Source: Plantago ovata
Lineage: Eukaryota; Streptophyta; Magnoliopsida; Lamiales; Plantaginaceae
Direction: 5' to 3'
Length of the DNA stretch: 64,000 bases
NCBI GenBank assembly: GCA_028274465.1
Contig: CM051456.1
Coordinates: forward strand, 9,451,745-9,515,744
The translations under genes were made by a program, and so were the position numbers. This document shows positions 1 to 11,480 of this stretch, piece by piece. The stretch's first letter is position 1. Each line of letters starts with the position of its first letter. The notes beneath the pieces were generated by a model. It made no database searches and had not been told where the DNA came from. It saw only the letters and a list, made by a program, of their open reading frames with translations.

Positions 1-461
1 GCATTCTCTTGATAAGCTATTGTTCATCCGTGGATACCAAGGTTGATGATTATTGAAGCTGGATACGAACCTTTGTTTTGCAGATATTTAAGGAGACGAG
101 TTAGATATCTTCGACTTCACCGAAGGAGAAGATTTTGCTGATTACTACAAGGATCTCGTTGATTGGAATCCAGCTCCGAAATCTTCTTTAGTTCTTGCAT
201 TCGAATTACTGTAAGTCCTTTAACTAATGTGATTCAATACATGTTATATGCATGATCAATTAGTATGCATGTTAAGAAAAATTTAAAATTACGCTGCGCA
301 ACCCTAGGGTTAATTCTGACCGTATTTTCTTACAATAACCACATCCATTGCATTGCACTTACACGATCCAACATCTTACATAAATGATGACGCCAATCGT
401 CGAGCCTTGCAACAAAATCATTATCATTTCTAATCACCATCAATTCATTAAACCCCTGAGC
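1..461 (+). other. Exon-like scrap and flanking non-coding DNA
   Basis: Positions 95-211 read as an open, acidic, protein-like stretch of 39 codons (contains IFDFTEGEDF and KDLVDWNPAP). It ends at a good donor-like sequence, gtaagt at 211. The same frame is closed by TAA just upstream (near 89) and at 212-214, so it could be one internal exon entered through an acceptor-like ag near 90. I do not recognise the protein, and no further exon can be joined to it inside the window. The rest, to about 460, is AT-rich with no coding signal. It may belong to the repetitive block that follows. Confidence 0.25.
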
Positions 462-1361
462 TGTTTGATAGTGTATATGTCCTAGAGACAACCTTTATTG
501 AGGACATATATGTACTATTTCACAGTCAACGTAATATAAAATATGTTTGTTTATTCTTGTTTATGATTACTTGCATATTTATATTACACCAGGCATACAA
601 CATGTCATATCTTTATCTGGTTGGTCTGTATCGATATCAAACATGTCCCCTGTGGATAGATGACTGATCACATAACTAGTGGGAACTATGTAAATTATCA
701 TCTATCCCAAATTCTCCCTAGTCGAAGTTCATCTCGGATGTAGGGGTCTGAATGAAACAATTGAGACTAGTATGTGTGGAGGTTATACTTGTTAGAGCGA
801 GTGTGAGTCGATCCCACGACCACGGAACGTATTGTTCAACAATCCATGATGTTCCCATAACTACGCATAGTTGTTCAATGAGGATACCGAACAATGGAAG
901 AACCCATCGGATGCTCCCATCGATGTGTACTCTACACAGAAGTGTCTATGGGAACCGGAGTTGTCGAAGTGATGCCATTCGTCCTTGGACTCTCAGGACT
1001 TTATCATCACATTTGTTGCCCCATGTCTTTGGTGACCACGCTGATGTCATCTCTGAATAAGCAGCAGACCAAAAGCACGATCTGGGATTATGGTTACATA
1101 CAAATGTGGATGATAAGTGTTCCTGTGAGGATTCATCTCTCGCGTATAGCATTGGAGAGTACTGCTCATAGTCGTTCATAGTTGTGATTGGTTAAACCGC
1201 TGGCCAGCGTACAGATATGATTATGATAGTCATAATAGATATCTAATTCACCAAGCAACTCACTGAAGGCGCCCGTGGATGTATTATTGGGATAGACACA
1301 TTATCGATCCTAGATGGATTCGAGTCAGTCAGATGAAGGGACCTTACCATCGCCGCATTGA
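462..1361. repeat. Probable LTR-like repetitive block 5' of the R-gene fragment
   Basis: This is about 900 bp without a convincing ORF, lying exactly where the missing 5' part of the resistance gene should be. It opens with a TG-start sequence (TGTTTGATAGTGTATATG) and its general character resembles the non-coding LTR of a plant Copia-type retroelement. A clean CA end and a matching 5-bp target duplication could not be demonstrated: the candidate flanks tgagc and gactt differ. The assignment rests on overall resemblance and on its position and is weak. Three short overlapping ORFs between 752 and 1181 look like chance. Confidence 0.3.
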
Positions 1362-2342
1362 GTGCAACAGACTTCTACAACGAAAGGGTTAATCAGGGTG
1401 TTGGCTAGCAGTATCCATATTACTGAAAGTTCTCAACTCCATATTCTATATAAGTTGACCAACTTGAGGTACCTTCACATCTACCTTGATTCCTTCAAAT
1501 ATGGATCACCTCTAACAGTTGGTGAATCAATATCCAAATTACAGAATCTTGAGACCCTTGTTTTCAGCGGATATTGGCTGACTTGGGATGAGCGCGGATA
1601 CAGATTGCATTTGCCATCTGAAATCTGGGAGGTGCCACGTCTAAGACATCATATTTTCCCCCGAAAAAGCAGATTGCCATGTCCAGCAGTCAGCGAGACC
1701 TGTTGTTCCAGCCTTCGAACTCTAGCCATGGTAACGAATTTCGATATGACCAGGACCATAGCTGCAAGACTTTCACACCTAAAGAAGTTGAAGCTGTCTT
1801 ACGTGGTGATCACAGAAGATAAACGTCTAGAGTTTCGCCTTAATAATCTTGTTCATCTACACCAACTGGAAGATCTCACTATCGAACGTGGTTTAGCAGT
1901 GAAAGTGACTGATCTGTCCTTTCCGCACAAGCTGAAGAAATTATCTCTGTACAATATTGACATGCATGTGGAGGAAATGTCTCTTGTTGGATCGCTACCG
2001 AACCTTGAGGTTCTAAAACTCAGGGGAGTTGGGTTTGAAGGCAATGAATGGGAACCAATTGAAGGAGAGTTTCTTCAACTGAAGTACCTCAAAATGCAAT
2101 TTTTACTCCTGGGGCAATGGAGAGCTGAAAGTGAACATTTTCCACAGCTTGAGACGCTAATCATCAAGAACTGTGAACATTTGAAAGAGGTTCCAGCAGG
2201 AATTGGAGAAATAAATACGCTACAGAAATTGTTTGTGGAAGCATGCAAGGCTGCTCAAGAGTCCGTGGAGGAAATAAAGCAGGAACAAGAGAGCCTCTGT
2301 AACGATTCGCTTCAAGTTGTTATTGTCAAGGGCAGATTTTGA
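1362..2342 (+). pseudogene. C-terminal LRR fragment of an R1-type NLR resistance gene
   Basis: The reading frame encodes about 320 residues of leucine-rich repeats in the style of the asterid late-blight R1 CC-NB-ARC-LRR family. Seen in order are LTNLRYLHI, ISKLQNLETLVF, LPSEIWEVPRLRH, SHLKKLKLSYV, LVHLHQLEDLTIE, LPNLEVLKLRG, FLQLKYLKM, FPQLETLIIKNCEHLKEVP and a short acidic C-terminus ending at the TGA at 2340-2342. Family members run roughly 850-1200 residues with an N-terminal coiled coil and an NB-ARC domain. Neither is present, and the upstream DNA is repetitive, so the gene is 5'-truncated. No start codon is natural: the open frame merely begins in the repeat junction, and NLR-like sequence starts near 1380. 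The LRR part has no internal stop, so decay or insertion may be recent, or the fragment could be an exon of a gene whose 5' part lies outside the window. Confidence 0.75.
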
Positions 2343-2604
2343 AATTACTTGTGCAACATTTCCTACACGTTCACCTTGTGCAAAATTTATGTTTTCAAAA
2401 GTTTTCTTTCAGAGGTCGCCATGCGCGCTCTCAGCCATCGTTCTTTCTCTAGCTTATTCTTCTTGAGATTATTAATGTAATCGCGCTATATATGGAGAGA
2501 ATGCATACTGTTCTTGACAGTAAATGGAAACTATTCGCGGAGAAATCTGAATTTTATTTGTTATACTTCTTGATGATAGATTGGTATCACATATCTCTAC
2601 TTGT

Positions 2605-3609
2605 TCACTTGAGTGGGAAAATTGCGTTTTTGGTCCCTTAAGTGACCGTCCCTCGCGTTTTTGGTCCCAACTCAAAAATTGTTTTGCACTTTTGGTCCTT
2701 TTTGTATAAATACGAAATTTATACCCACGATTTTAGTCCCTTGCCACCTCACATGCCACCTCAAATGCCACATAATTAGTCAAATATAAAAAAATAAATA
2801 AGAAAATCAAATTAAAAACAAAAAAAGAATTAAAAAAAATAATCCGGTGATTAATGGTGGTGATCGGAGCTAATTAATTAAAAAGATAATTCTGCTCCGG
2901 TGATTAAGGGTTTTGATCGGAGCTAATTAATTCTGGTCCGATCTGGTTTCGCAATTTCTATCGACTCGCATCAAAACCATCAAAATAAAGCTGTTCCGAT
3001 CCAACAGTTCTCTGTACTCCCTATTCGAGTCCGCTGCATATGCCGACGTCTCCCACCGGAAGCTCTCAATCCACGGCCTCGGATGGGAATCCACCAAAGA
3101 AGAAGTAGAAGAGTAAGCAAGGAGGAGAAGATGAAATAGAATATAACTTACCGAAGCAAGATGGAACGGAGCAGAGGCGGATCGCTGTTGGAGGCGCGGT
3201 GGTGGTCAGGTGGTAGAGAGGTGCTCGAATTTGGTGGAGAGGTGGAATGATGGTGGTGAATTGAGAAGAGGTAGATGGTGGTGGTTTGGATCTGGTGGAA
3301 GGTGGTGGATTTGGGATGAGAAGGATTAGAGTTGGGTGGTCGTCGTGGTAGAATCCGGTGGTCTTGGGGTGGTGCTCCGCCTAGAAGCGCTGTCAAAAAA
3401 AAAAAAAGATATTTCCTTCAAGTCCTTGCCACCTCAACACACATCATGATCAATATCAGCAAACACATGGCGTATTGAAGATTTCGTATAATATACGGTA
3501 TGTAATACGGTCCCGGGACCGAAAGTGCAAAAAAAAATTTGAGTTGGGACCAAAAGCGCGAGGGACGGTCACTTAAGGGACCAAAAATACAATTTTCCCT
3601 CACTTGAGT
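2605..3609. mobile_element. Non-autonomous Mutator-like element (Pack-MULE) with 10-bp TSD
   Basis: The element body is 2615-3599 (985 bp). Its ends are GGGAAAATTG and CAATTTTCCC, and they continue as terminal inverted repeats of roughly 90 bp (both read inward as tttttggtcccttaagtgac, then ccgtccctcgcg, then tttggtcccaactcaaa). It is flanked by an identical 10-bp direct repeat, TCACTTGAGT, at 2605-2614 and 3600-3609. Long TIRs with a 9-11 bp duplication are the signature of Mutator-like elements. No transposase is encoded, so it depends on an autonomous relative. The interior carries a captured gene fragment (separate entry) and a direct repeat of a ccggtgattaa-ggt-gatcggagctaattaatt unit near 2845-2930. 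It lies between the R-gene fragment and the 3' end of the beta-galactosidase, ending only 53 bp before that stop codon. Confidence 0.9.
2991..3116 (+). pseudogene. Captured fragment of a UBA2-type RRM protein gene inside the Pack-MULE
   Basis: Read in frame from 2991, the sequence gives about 41 residues ending at TAA 3114-3116. It contains YSLFESAAYADVSHRKLSIHG, broken here as YSLFESAAYAD then VSHRKLSIHGLGWES. This matches the junction in plant UBP1-associated protein 2 (UBA2) proteins, where a conserved ...ADVxxRKLFVRGLGWETT segment opens the first RNA recognition motif. HRKLSIHGLGW corresponds to beta strand 1 (RNP2) of the RRM. The fragment then stops, so no functional RRM remains. Gene capture is typical of Pack-MULEs; the donor gene is not in this window. 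The identification comes from motif memory, not from a search. Confidence 0.6.
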
Positions 3610-3661
3610 TCACTAACAACACACACTTTGGTGGTTTGCTTAGCAATGGCTGAGGAATTAC

Positions 3662-6600
3662 TCAAGCACAGGAAGCTTCAACTGCTAGGCTTTTTGAAAC
3701 CCCTTTGCAAGGATCACCAAGTGTATCAACAGAAACAGCAATGCTGCAGCTTCTTGACCCTACGCAAGCCTTCTGAACGTGTGCAAGAGCATCTCTGCTC
3801 CTGCATCGACCATGGCTAAAACTGCCACATGTTCCACGTGGAGTTCCATAGCTGGCAAATTTGATCTCCGATATGACTTGATTCTCAAGAGGGCAAGTGA
3901 GTGACAGGGTTGGTTTTGCATTCTTTCTCGTTTCTGCGTCTGAATTAGTCCACATATCCATTGGAAGGGGATGAGTGTCTGAAACATGAGAGCATAAACT
4001 TCCTGTTTCTCTCGTCGTAAAAGATAACTGAGTCGGATCACCTCCTTCTTCCTCAAACAACACCAGGACATTTCCGCTTGATTTGAGCCAAGAAAGTGGG
4101 ACGTGATATCTGCAACATTATTTAGGAAGAGTACATTAGAACCAAAATAATTTCAGATAAGCACTATTTTCTAACATCTTGAACTTACAGCTGCTGAGAT
4201 GGCTTCCCGCAACCTTTCAGACATTTGTTCGAGCTATAAGATCCTCTATAGTTGCAATCGCCGCAACCACTTTTGCGAGCAATGGCTGTAGGCCAGTATC
4301 GACCAATGCTTTGTCCGTTTACCCACGCCTGGCCTTTACCCAACCCTGTGAAGTCCAATGCCACTGGACTGCTCCCCGAGGGGGCATCAAAAGTAGTCTG
4401 GATAACGAAATGAGAAAAGATATCAATCATTTCCATTCTATGTTGTTTCAACTATTAATTACTAACATAAAGCGTCCTATTTTTACCTTGTACCACACTA
4501 ATGGTTTGTTTTTAGGTAAGCTAGGCTGTGTTACCCAGAGCGAGGAGCCACCAGCTGACAGGCCTAACTCTTCTCCTCTCAGACCAACCTGTTTGACAAG
4601 TTCCAAGTATCCCAGGTTAGACCATTGGTAAGCATAGTTAAGCATCGTCTTGCATAAGTATGGTAAAGAAACAACTTATATGACCTGATATGTCCACTGC
4701 TGTGGGGATAAGTCAACAGTAGAATCGCCACTGGAAGTTTTAATTTGCACAGGACCTGTGATTCCTGCGCCTACTATATCATAATGCGCCCCGTAGTTCT
4801 GAATTTTAAAACTTTGAATTAGGGACAATTCAATCAACGGAGATACATATGGTAAGGAGATAAAAGTCTTCATCTATATCGGTTCTACCTGTAGTCCCAC
4901 GGTTAAACTCAATAGATCGATCTTGTTTTTTCCAGAGCTGAGGCTTATTGGGATTTCTGCTGAAACCTTGTTGTTGTCGTAGCTTCCTTTAGTACTCCCT
5001 GTATCAATACCTTGAGCTTTCAATATGAAGGAGAAGAAAACCACAGGGTTACGTTTAAACTAACAAATGTGTGTCTAGATTACCTGCAAGTTCTCCATTG
5101 ACAAATGCGTAAAGTCCATGGCCAAGAGAACTCACACGGAGTACTGGCTTAGAGTTGTCATTTCTTTCAACACTGAAACAACCAGGAGTACCTTAAATAA
5201 CTGACATCTTCCGTGTATTGATAAATTGCAGTTATGGAAGTTGTGTTATACCTCAGAGAGTACCACAAGTAGTCACTTTGATCAGCAGTAGTGTTTATTT
5301 GTTCCAGGAGCCCTTTTTTCGTGAACGAACTATTGCTAGAAATACCAATAGGTTCATTGAACCAACTCCATCCTGAGGGGAAAGCATCCGCAGCAGCAGC
5401 AGTATCATCTTTTGACGGTTGGCGAACAAACTTTGGGATAGTGGCTGCCGAGTTGATCTATCAGTTGCAAAAGATACCAACAGTGATAAGGTCAGGATAC
5501 ATATATTAGCAAGCATTGTTTTATTTTAGTACAGATGTAAGAAATGTACATATGAAGGTTACTGATACGTACTTTGGCAGAATTGAATACTACGTTCTTG
5601 CAATCGGGTAAGATGCTGACAGACCATGCAGGCAATTTATAGGAATTGCCATTGAAGTTTACGGTTGAATCAGATTGAGTGCCGAAATTCGCCAGAAAAG
5701 CAGCACACTTTCCTGATCCAGTCTTATAAACAGTGGCCTGAAGTGAAATAAAACAAATATGGAATTGTTTTCAAGAGAATTGAATCCAGAAAAATGTAAA
5801 GAAATGCAGCTGTTCAGTACCTCCAAATTTGACCCCAGTGAGGTGGTTTTTGGATCAGCCGCAAGCAATGCATCTTCACAAAGCATAATAGCCTTGTGTA
5901 GATCTTTCAAATGACCGAATTTTGGTTCATTTGGAAACCCTAAAACAGAACAGCAAGGAAAACTTCGTTACATTTCAACAAATCCAATCTGTAAGCATCA
6001 AAACAAGAAGTGGGGTGGCATTTACCAAACTCATCGAGCGGGGCATCATAATCGTAGCTCGTTATGATGAACGGCCCTCCAGATGTACGGCCAAAATTAG
6101 TCCCACCGTGATACATGTAATAGTTCTGAAAGGTTCCACCAAGCTGGTAAAATCGTGCTACAGCAAATGCAATGTCTTCTGCGGGTCTATAAGGAATAGG
6201 AGCACCAAATGAAGAGAACCTGTTGTAACATCAGAAGCAATTCGACATCAGATATTTTAGATCTACGATCATTTGAAGCGAATAAGAAACTAAATGTACT
6301 ACGTACCATCCAGTCCAGTTTTCTGTCCACATTTTTGGCTTCGCATTAGAATTTGGCGTGAACTGGTCGCAGTAAAATCCGTTGCATGTATTGATCTGTG
6401 GATATCCAAATTTACAGATATAAAGGACAATTACCAGCTAAATTCGGAACAATTTGAATTTCAGGCAAAACTGGAAACTGTTCAGAGAGGAGAACTTACA
6501 ATGGGATCAGGTGCATCTTTCTGCTGGCACATAACCCATGGCACTCCTGTACCCAATGATGTCGCCATTGATGCAGCCCAATCCACGTAAGGTTTTGCAG

Positions 6601-8110
6601 CATTACCATATCCAGATTCAACATTTCCATACTCATTCTCAATCTGGAATTGAATTAAAAAATAAAAAGAAAAATATTCACACCCTCCAAATCCCATAAT
6701 GAACAGAAAACAGAATAGTCATTATGTTTGAGAATTGAACCTGAGATAACACTATAGGTCCACCTTGTGTTGCATACAGTTTCTCTTGTTGCATCATGTC
6801 CACAATCTTGGCTGTAAATCTCTTCATTTCAGCCTAAAAAATAACCGCAAGACCCAAACCTTTAATCAAACCAACAGAACAAAACAACAGTGGCCTAAAC
6901 CGAAAAATGGAAAAAATAAAGATGTGAACCTTGAACGGCTCATTATCCATTCGAAACTCGATCCCAGGTATAAAATGCAGCCAGAGAGGAAATCCACTGT
7001 AATCAATTAACAAGTAACATTAGCCCTTACACTTCATTTCCATAAAACAGAGAACACAAGAACAATATCGCCTCAATCTGAATTCGAAAATCAGATACTT
7101 ACCCATAGTTCCATTCAGCACAGGCGTAAGGACCAATTCGCAGATGAACATACAATCCAGCTTCACCAATCAATTTCACAAACTTCACCAAATCGGCTCT
7201 CCCTTGGAAATTGTACTGTAAAATCCCGTTTCCCGCCTCAGTAATTTCATTTTTTATTCAACTTGACTATGAAAAACTAAGACAGAACCACTCAAACTCA
7301 AATCATGACTAGCATTTAGCATTGTCCAAAAAGTCCCTGACATATGTACCTTAAAAGTAGTCTTTAAACCACTAATGACTAAACCAAACCAGTAAAGCAA
7401 AAGAAGCTCCTGTCCTTTAAACAACCCAAACATTCAAGCCAAGAATAACCACAGTTTATTTACTTTAGGAAGAGACTTACAAATTTATAAATTAAAATTT
7501 AATTAGTTGTTAATCAGGACAAAATAGGCCATGTAATGTAATCTTGACTTTTCTTTTCCTTTTTCTCTTTTGAAAGCCAAGAATAAATGAATAATAACTA
7601 TACATGAACACAAGTAAAATTTGAAGAAAAAATAGTAAATGATGAGAAACCTGTCCGCGAACAGGTTCGTGCATGTTCCAAAAGACATAAGTCTGAATCA
7701 TATTCAATCCTCCATCTTTCGCTTTCTGTATCAAATCCGGCCACATCTGCCAAAAAAAGGGAAAAAAAAAAAAAGTTAGTTGAGTGAGTCATACAGATGC
7801 TATGAGCAAACTGTAGAGGGGGCCTAGCCGGCCTAAATATTGAACGGTCCGTCCGTCCGTCGTCCTAAATTTAATTCCCGGGTCCGTCTCAGGAAGAACA
7901 ATGCGGGGAGGACTGACTTACCTCAGGAGTACTCCGTGGATAGTGATAGGAGCCGGAGATGAGAAGTTTCCTCTCCCCATCGATAACCAGCGCCTTGTTA
8001 TCATACGTCACATTTGCACCGTAACTAGGCCTGATATGGGTTGTGAGTAAAACAGGAATGAAAAAGGTAAGTAGTAGCAGAAGCATGTTTCTCCCCATTT
8101 TTACAAACAT
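3662..8110 (-). CDS. BGAL8: Beta-galactosidase, GH35, BGAL8-like, 17 exons
   Basis: An apoplastic enzyme that removes terminal beta-D-galactosyl residues from wall polysaccharides or glycoproteins. Exons on the minus strand are 8110-7922, 7746-7651, 7215-7103, 6996-6930, 6833-6741, 6643-6500, 6395-6307, 6219-6026, 5939-5821, 5737-5573, 5457-5252, 5172-5084, 4998-4889, 4798-4685, 4588-4487, 4397-4189 and 4109-3662. All have GT-AG introns and together give 848 residues without a frame break (Arabidopsis BGAL8 is about 850). Seen: a hydrophobic signal peptide ([14 protein letters not shown]), [13 protein letters not shown], the GH35 signature [15 protein letters not shown] with the acid/base Glu, the nucleophile region WTENWTGW, the [11 protein letters not shown] loop, the [11 protein letters not shown] jelly-roll motif, and a C-terminal SUEL-type lectin domain with [14 protein letters not shown] and a Cys-rich end. 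Met5 (8098) is an alternative start. It is convergent with nothing; the Pack-MULE lies just beyond its stop. Confidence 0.95.
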
Positions 8111-8148
8111 TAAATGGTTGTTAGTGGCTGAAAGTTAGTTTTGGTGGG

Positions 8149-8160
8149 TTATATATATAA
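8149..8160 (-). promoter_or_regulatory. Candidate TATA box of the beta-galactosidase gene
   Basis: The sequence TTATATATATAA lies about 40 bp upstream of the first ATG (8110) and 50 bp upstream of the second in-frame ATG (8098). With a typical TATA-to-start distance of about 30 bp, this would leave a very short leader and favours initiation at either nearby ATG. It is the only strong TATA-like run close to the gene. Assignment is by position and composition only. Confidence 0.45.
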
Positions 8161-10788
8161 GGAGGAGGAGAAAGTGAGATAAATGTTACTTTTAAGCAGC
8201 AAACAGGTAATTAAATTGAATTGAGTTTAGTGGTGTGAAAGAAAGAGATAAGAGAGAATGAAAGAAAGAGAGGAAATGTTTGATGGTTTCGCGGGAAGTA
8301 TTGCTTAACAGAAAGGGGGTTCGTTTTGTGTAGGAAAGGATGGAATGGGATGGTTGCTATCGTGATCCTTCAACCGGTGACGACACGCTATTCTCCTTTC
8401 TATATCACGTGAACTACTGGCGCTATTGTCTTTTCTCTCATCATTCTATTTTCCATTTTGTTTCATTATGCAATCTTACTCACCTATTATTAACACCCGA
8501 AACTTTACATACTGTACTAGCTAAAAACAAGACATCATAAATAATTATACTACTCGCTAACAATATTACACTAAGGTTCGAAAAAAGTACCATGAGTGAC
8601 CGCGTCTAGTCTACCACGCTTAGAAGGCAGCGACCATTATAACTTTCTCAAGTCCACCTCTCCATCATTTTGGGAGTAGTCAACAAGTCACAACTAATCC
8701 ACACCTCCACGAGTTATAACCCAAAAAACGAAAGAGGGACAAATTAACCTCTCTTTGACAAATCTTAGTCCGGGAAAAGGACCATAAAGAGGTCCGAAAT
8801 GTGGTATTGTATCTAGCACATCCGGGAAGAAACCTTGGATATGGACCAAGACCATCAAATTTAATTGTATAAGATATAAAGATATACATGATTTACTTTT
8901 GATGTGCACTAGATAAATTTCATACGCACGTAAATAGACGTTCTACAAGTTAATTTACTTAGGTGTGATCTGATGGTAAAGATGATGAAGTATCATTGTT
9001 CAGGATTCAAATTCCAGATTTGTAGATTTGTAGTTAAAAATAGAAAAGAAGAAAGAGTTAAGTCACATACTTCACAAAAATATAGAGACTCGGATTCGAA
9101 AGGAATTATATTCACAAATTCCACAAAAATTACAAAAACTAGGTATATTTTGTTGATGGATTTGTTAAAATTGGGGTTGAGGAGGTGCTGTTGTGCCACG
9201 GGCTGCATACATATGCGAGAGAGTGACAGGTTTTTGGCTTTTTACCAACAAATCATAGATTAATTAACTATTAACTTGACCGTCATTTGTCTGTCCCTTT
9301 TCGTATTTTGTTCCCTTCCATTTTTATACTATATACTATATAATCTGAGTACATACATTTTCAATTGTTACAAATTACAATGATGGATTGATGATGCCTC
9401 CAAATTCCAAATACAAGCGTCTAACTCTAAATGTATACTTAGAAATTAACTTGCTTCTGCTTTATTTGCACCCATTTAGCTAACCATTCTCTACATTTTT
9501 AAGGCCTTATTTTAGCGTATAAAATCAAAAAGTAGTAACTACGTTATCCCATTAGCTAGGTGACCCTTTCTTGGAGAAAATCATTGGAGTATTTATTAAA
9601 ATCTCCCCCAAGACTTAACTCCACTTCAAACGCTTTGAAGTCATGTGAATAGGTTTAAAACGACCAACTTTCTTTTTTTCATTTTGTTTTCTATTTTAAG
9701 ATTTCGCAAATAATATCTGTCCTGCTAAATAATGTTATGGTGGACTGGTGGTGTTATGTTGATATCCATTGCAAGTTGGAGCTTATTGATAAGTATTTCA
9801 GGAAAATATGATGCAAAATAAATTTAATATATTGGTAACGGAGGAAATATGTAATATTAATTTCAAATTCCAATCGAGTAAAAATTTAATATGAGTAGAA
9901 TACACTTCATCATATATATGAAAGTATACTTCATGAAGTTTAATATTCCTCTATTAAAATATTATTTAGGTTTCATTTATGATTTATTTGTGGTCAAAAT
10001 CGAACCAGAAAAAATCAATTGACATATTATTAACGGCTATATATGTAAAAGATATATATCGAGGTAGCTATCTCATCACGTAGTGAATATTAAATTGGAA
10101 GTAATCATCATCATTTGTAAAACTACTTAGGTGTTTCACTAGCGATTGCAAATTAAATGGATGGAGATTACAGCACACTAATACGATGGATGATGAATGG
10201 ATGTGTTTTAAAACAAATCGGTAGTGTACAAATAGATGACAAGGCTTATAGTTCTGGACAGTTTGTTGCATTTATAAATCTTGATGACTAATAATCATAA
10301 ATACACTATACCAAACAGTACTTGAACATTAAACACCAAACATATTATTTCGTACCTCTACTTAATTTGCTGACTATGTTTGTTCACTAGCTCATCTATA
10401 TTCTATACGGTCACTTGGTAACCTGTTACGTACCGACTCATTTATATACTAGCTTCCTGACTTTTTTTTCCATGAAAAGGATCAAGTGTGGCTAGGACCA
10501 TATTGGAGGACAAATGTCACCTATAGTACAAGAAAATCCATGAGATGTTTAATAATTGACCTTTAAAATGAGCCGGGTGGCAAGCACTTTAGCGGTTTAG
10601 ATGCAATAATGATCACATAATTTGGCATAGTGATAAAGTCACTTAACCCACTATTTTATCACTAGCTAGCTCGAGAGTTTTTATAATTTTTTTTGGCAAT
10701 TTTTTCTCCAATCACATGATAACATATTCTGATATTCATGCATGTTAGATTTGTGTTAGGTCTCAACTTTTAAAGCCAAAATCTCAGC
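8161..10788. other. Upstream region of the beta-galactosidase gene, no gene seen
   Basis: AT-rich intergenic DNA. A purine-rich stretch (gaaagaaagagataagagagaatgaaagaaagag) at about 8237-8275 is a probable promoter-proximal element. A tRNA-like box A/box B pair (tggtaaagatgatg and aggattcaaattcc) near 8970-9020 hints at a degraded SINE but is too weak to call. Short ORFs here have no recognisable protein character. Confidence 0.5.
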
Positions 10789-11480
10789 AAAGACTAGTCC
10801 TTCCTATATTTATAGGAAGGACGCCGATTCAAGTAAAATATATGTTCTTTTTTTTTTTTTTTCACACATTTTTTTCACTGTTTCTTTGGTTCCCTTTTTT
10901 TCCAACTTTTTTGTTTTTTAATCTTTTATTTCTGTATGAATTTAAACCCCAAAATACGAACAAAACACCCAAGATATGAATTAAAACCCCGAGATACGGA
11001 CTTAAACACCCAAGATATGAATTAAAACACCTAGATACAAATTAAAATTCCTAGACACGAATTAAAACTCTGAGATACAAATTAAATCGTCCAAATACAA
11101 ATTAAAATTAAATCGCCTAGATACAAATTAAATACCCCATATACAACCTACAACCCCCCAGATACAAACTAAATCCCCCCAGATACAAATTAAATCCCCC
11201 CAGATGCTAACTAAATCCCCCAAGATACAAATTAAATCCCCCCAGAAACTAACTAAATCACCCCAGATACAAACTAAATCCCCCCAGATACAAATTAAAA
11301 CCCTCCAGATACAAATTAAGGCTCCCCAAATACGAATTTTAAATCCCCTACAAAATTAAAATGTCAAATATATGAGTTAAATTCCTCAAATTCGAATTAA
11401 ATACCCCAGATATAAATTAAAACCCTTAAATACAAATTATAGAATCGGTTCTTCCTATAATTATAGGAAGGACCAGTCTT
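10789..11480. repeat. 20-bp minisatellite bounded by palindromic inverted termini
   Basis: From about 10945 to 11440 the sequence is an imperfect tandem array of a unit near CCCCCAGATACAAATTAAAT, roughly 24 copies, degenerating toward both edges. The array sits between two copies of a 41-bp inverted terminal repeat: left 10790-10830 and right 11440-11480, both reading inward AAGACTrGTCCTTCCTATA-wTTATAGGAAG-rACsCCGATTC approximately. Each terminus is itself a near-perfect palindrome (GTCCTTCCTATA / TATAGGAAGGAC). A T-rich tract (10845-10920) lies inside the left end. No clear target duplication flanks it and no protein is encoded. It behaves as a foldback-like or MITE-like unit that has amplified a minisatellite. 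Confidence 0.75.

Noticed and set aside
3148..3396. 82-codon His/Pro/Ser-rich minus frame in the Pack-MULE
   Set aside because: It arises from a GGTGGTGG-rich tract; no domain and no codon pattern of a real gene.
8973..9263. SINE-like head or small protein
   Set aside because: Box A and box B resemblance is weak, with no tail or target duplication; the frame has no protein character.
10945..11440. Regularly repeated 20-bp units considered as a CRISPR-like array
   Set aside because: Units are directly adjacent and degenerate with no unique spacers, and the genome is a plant's; it is a minisatellite.
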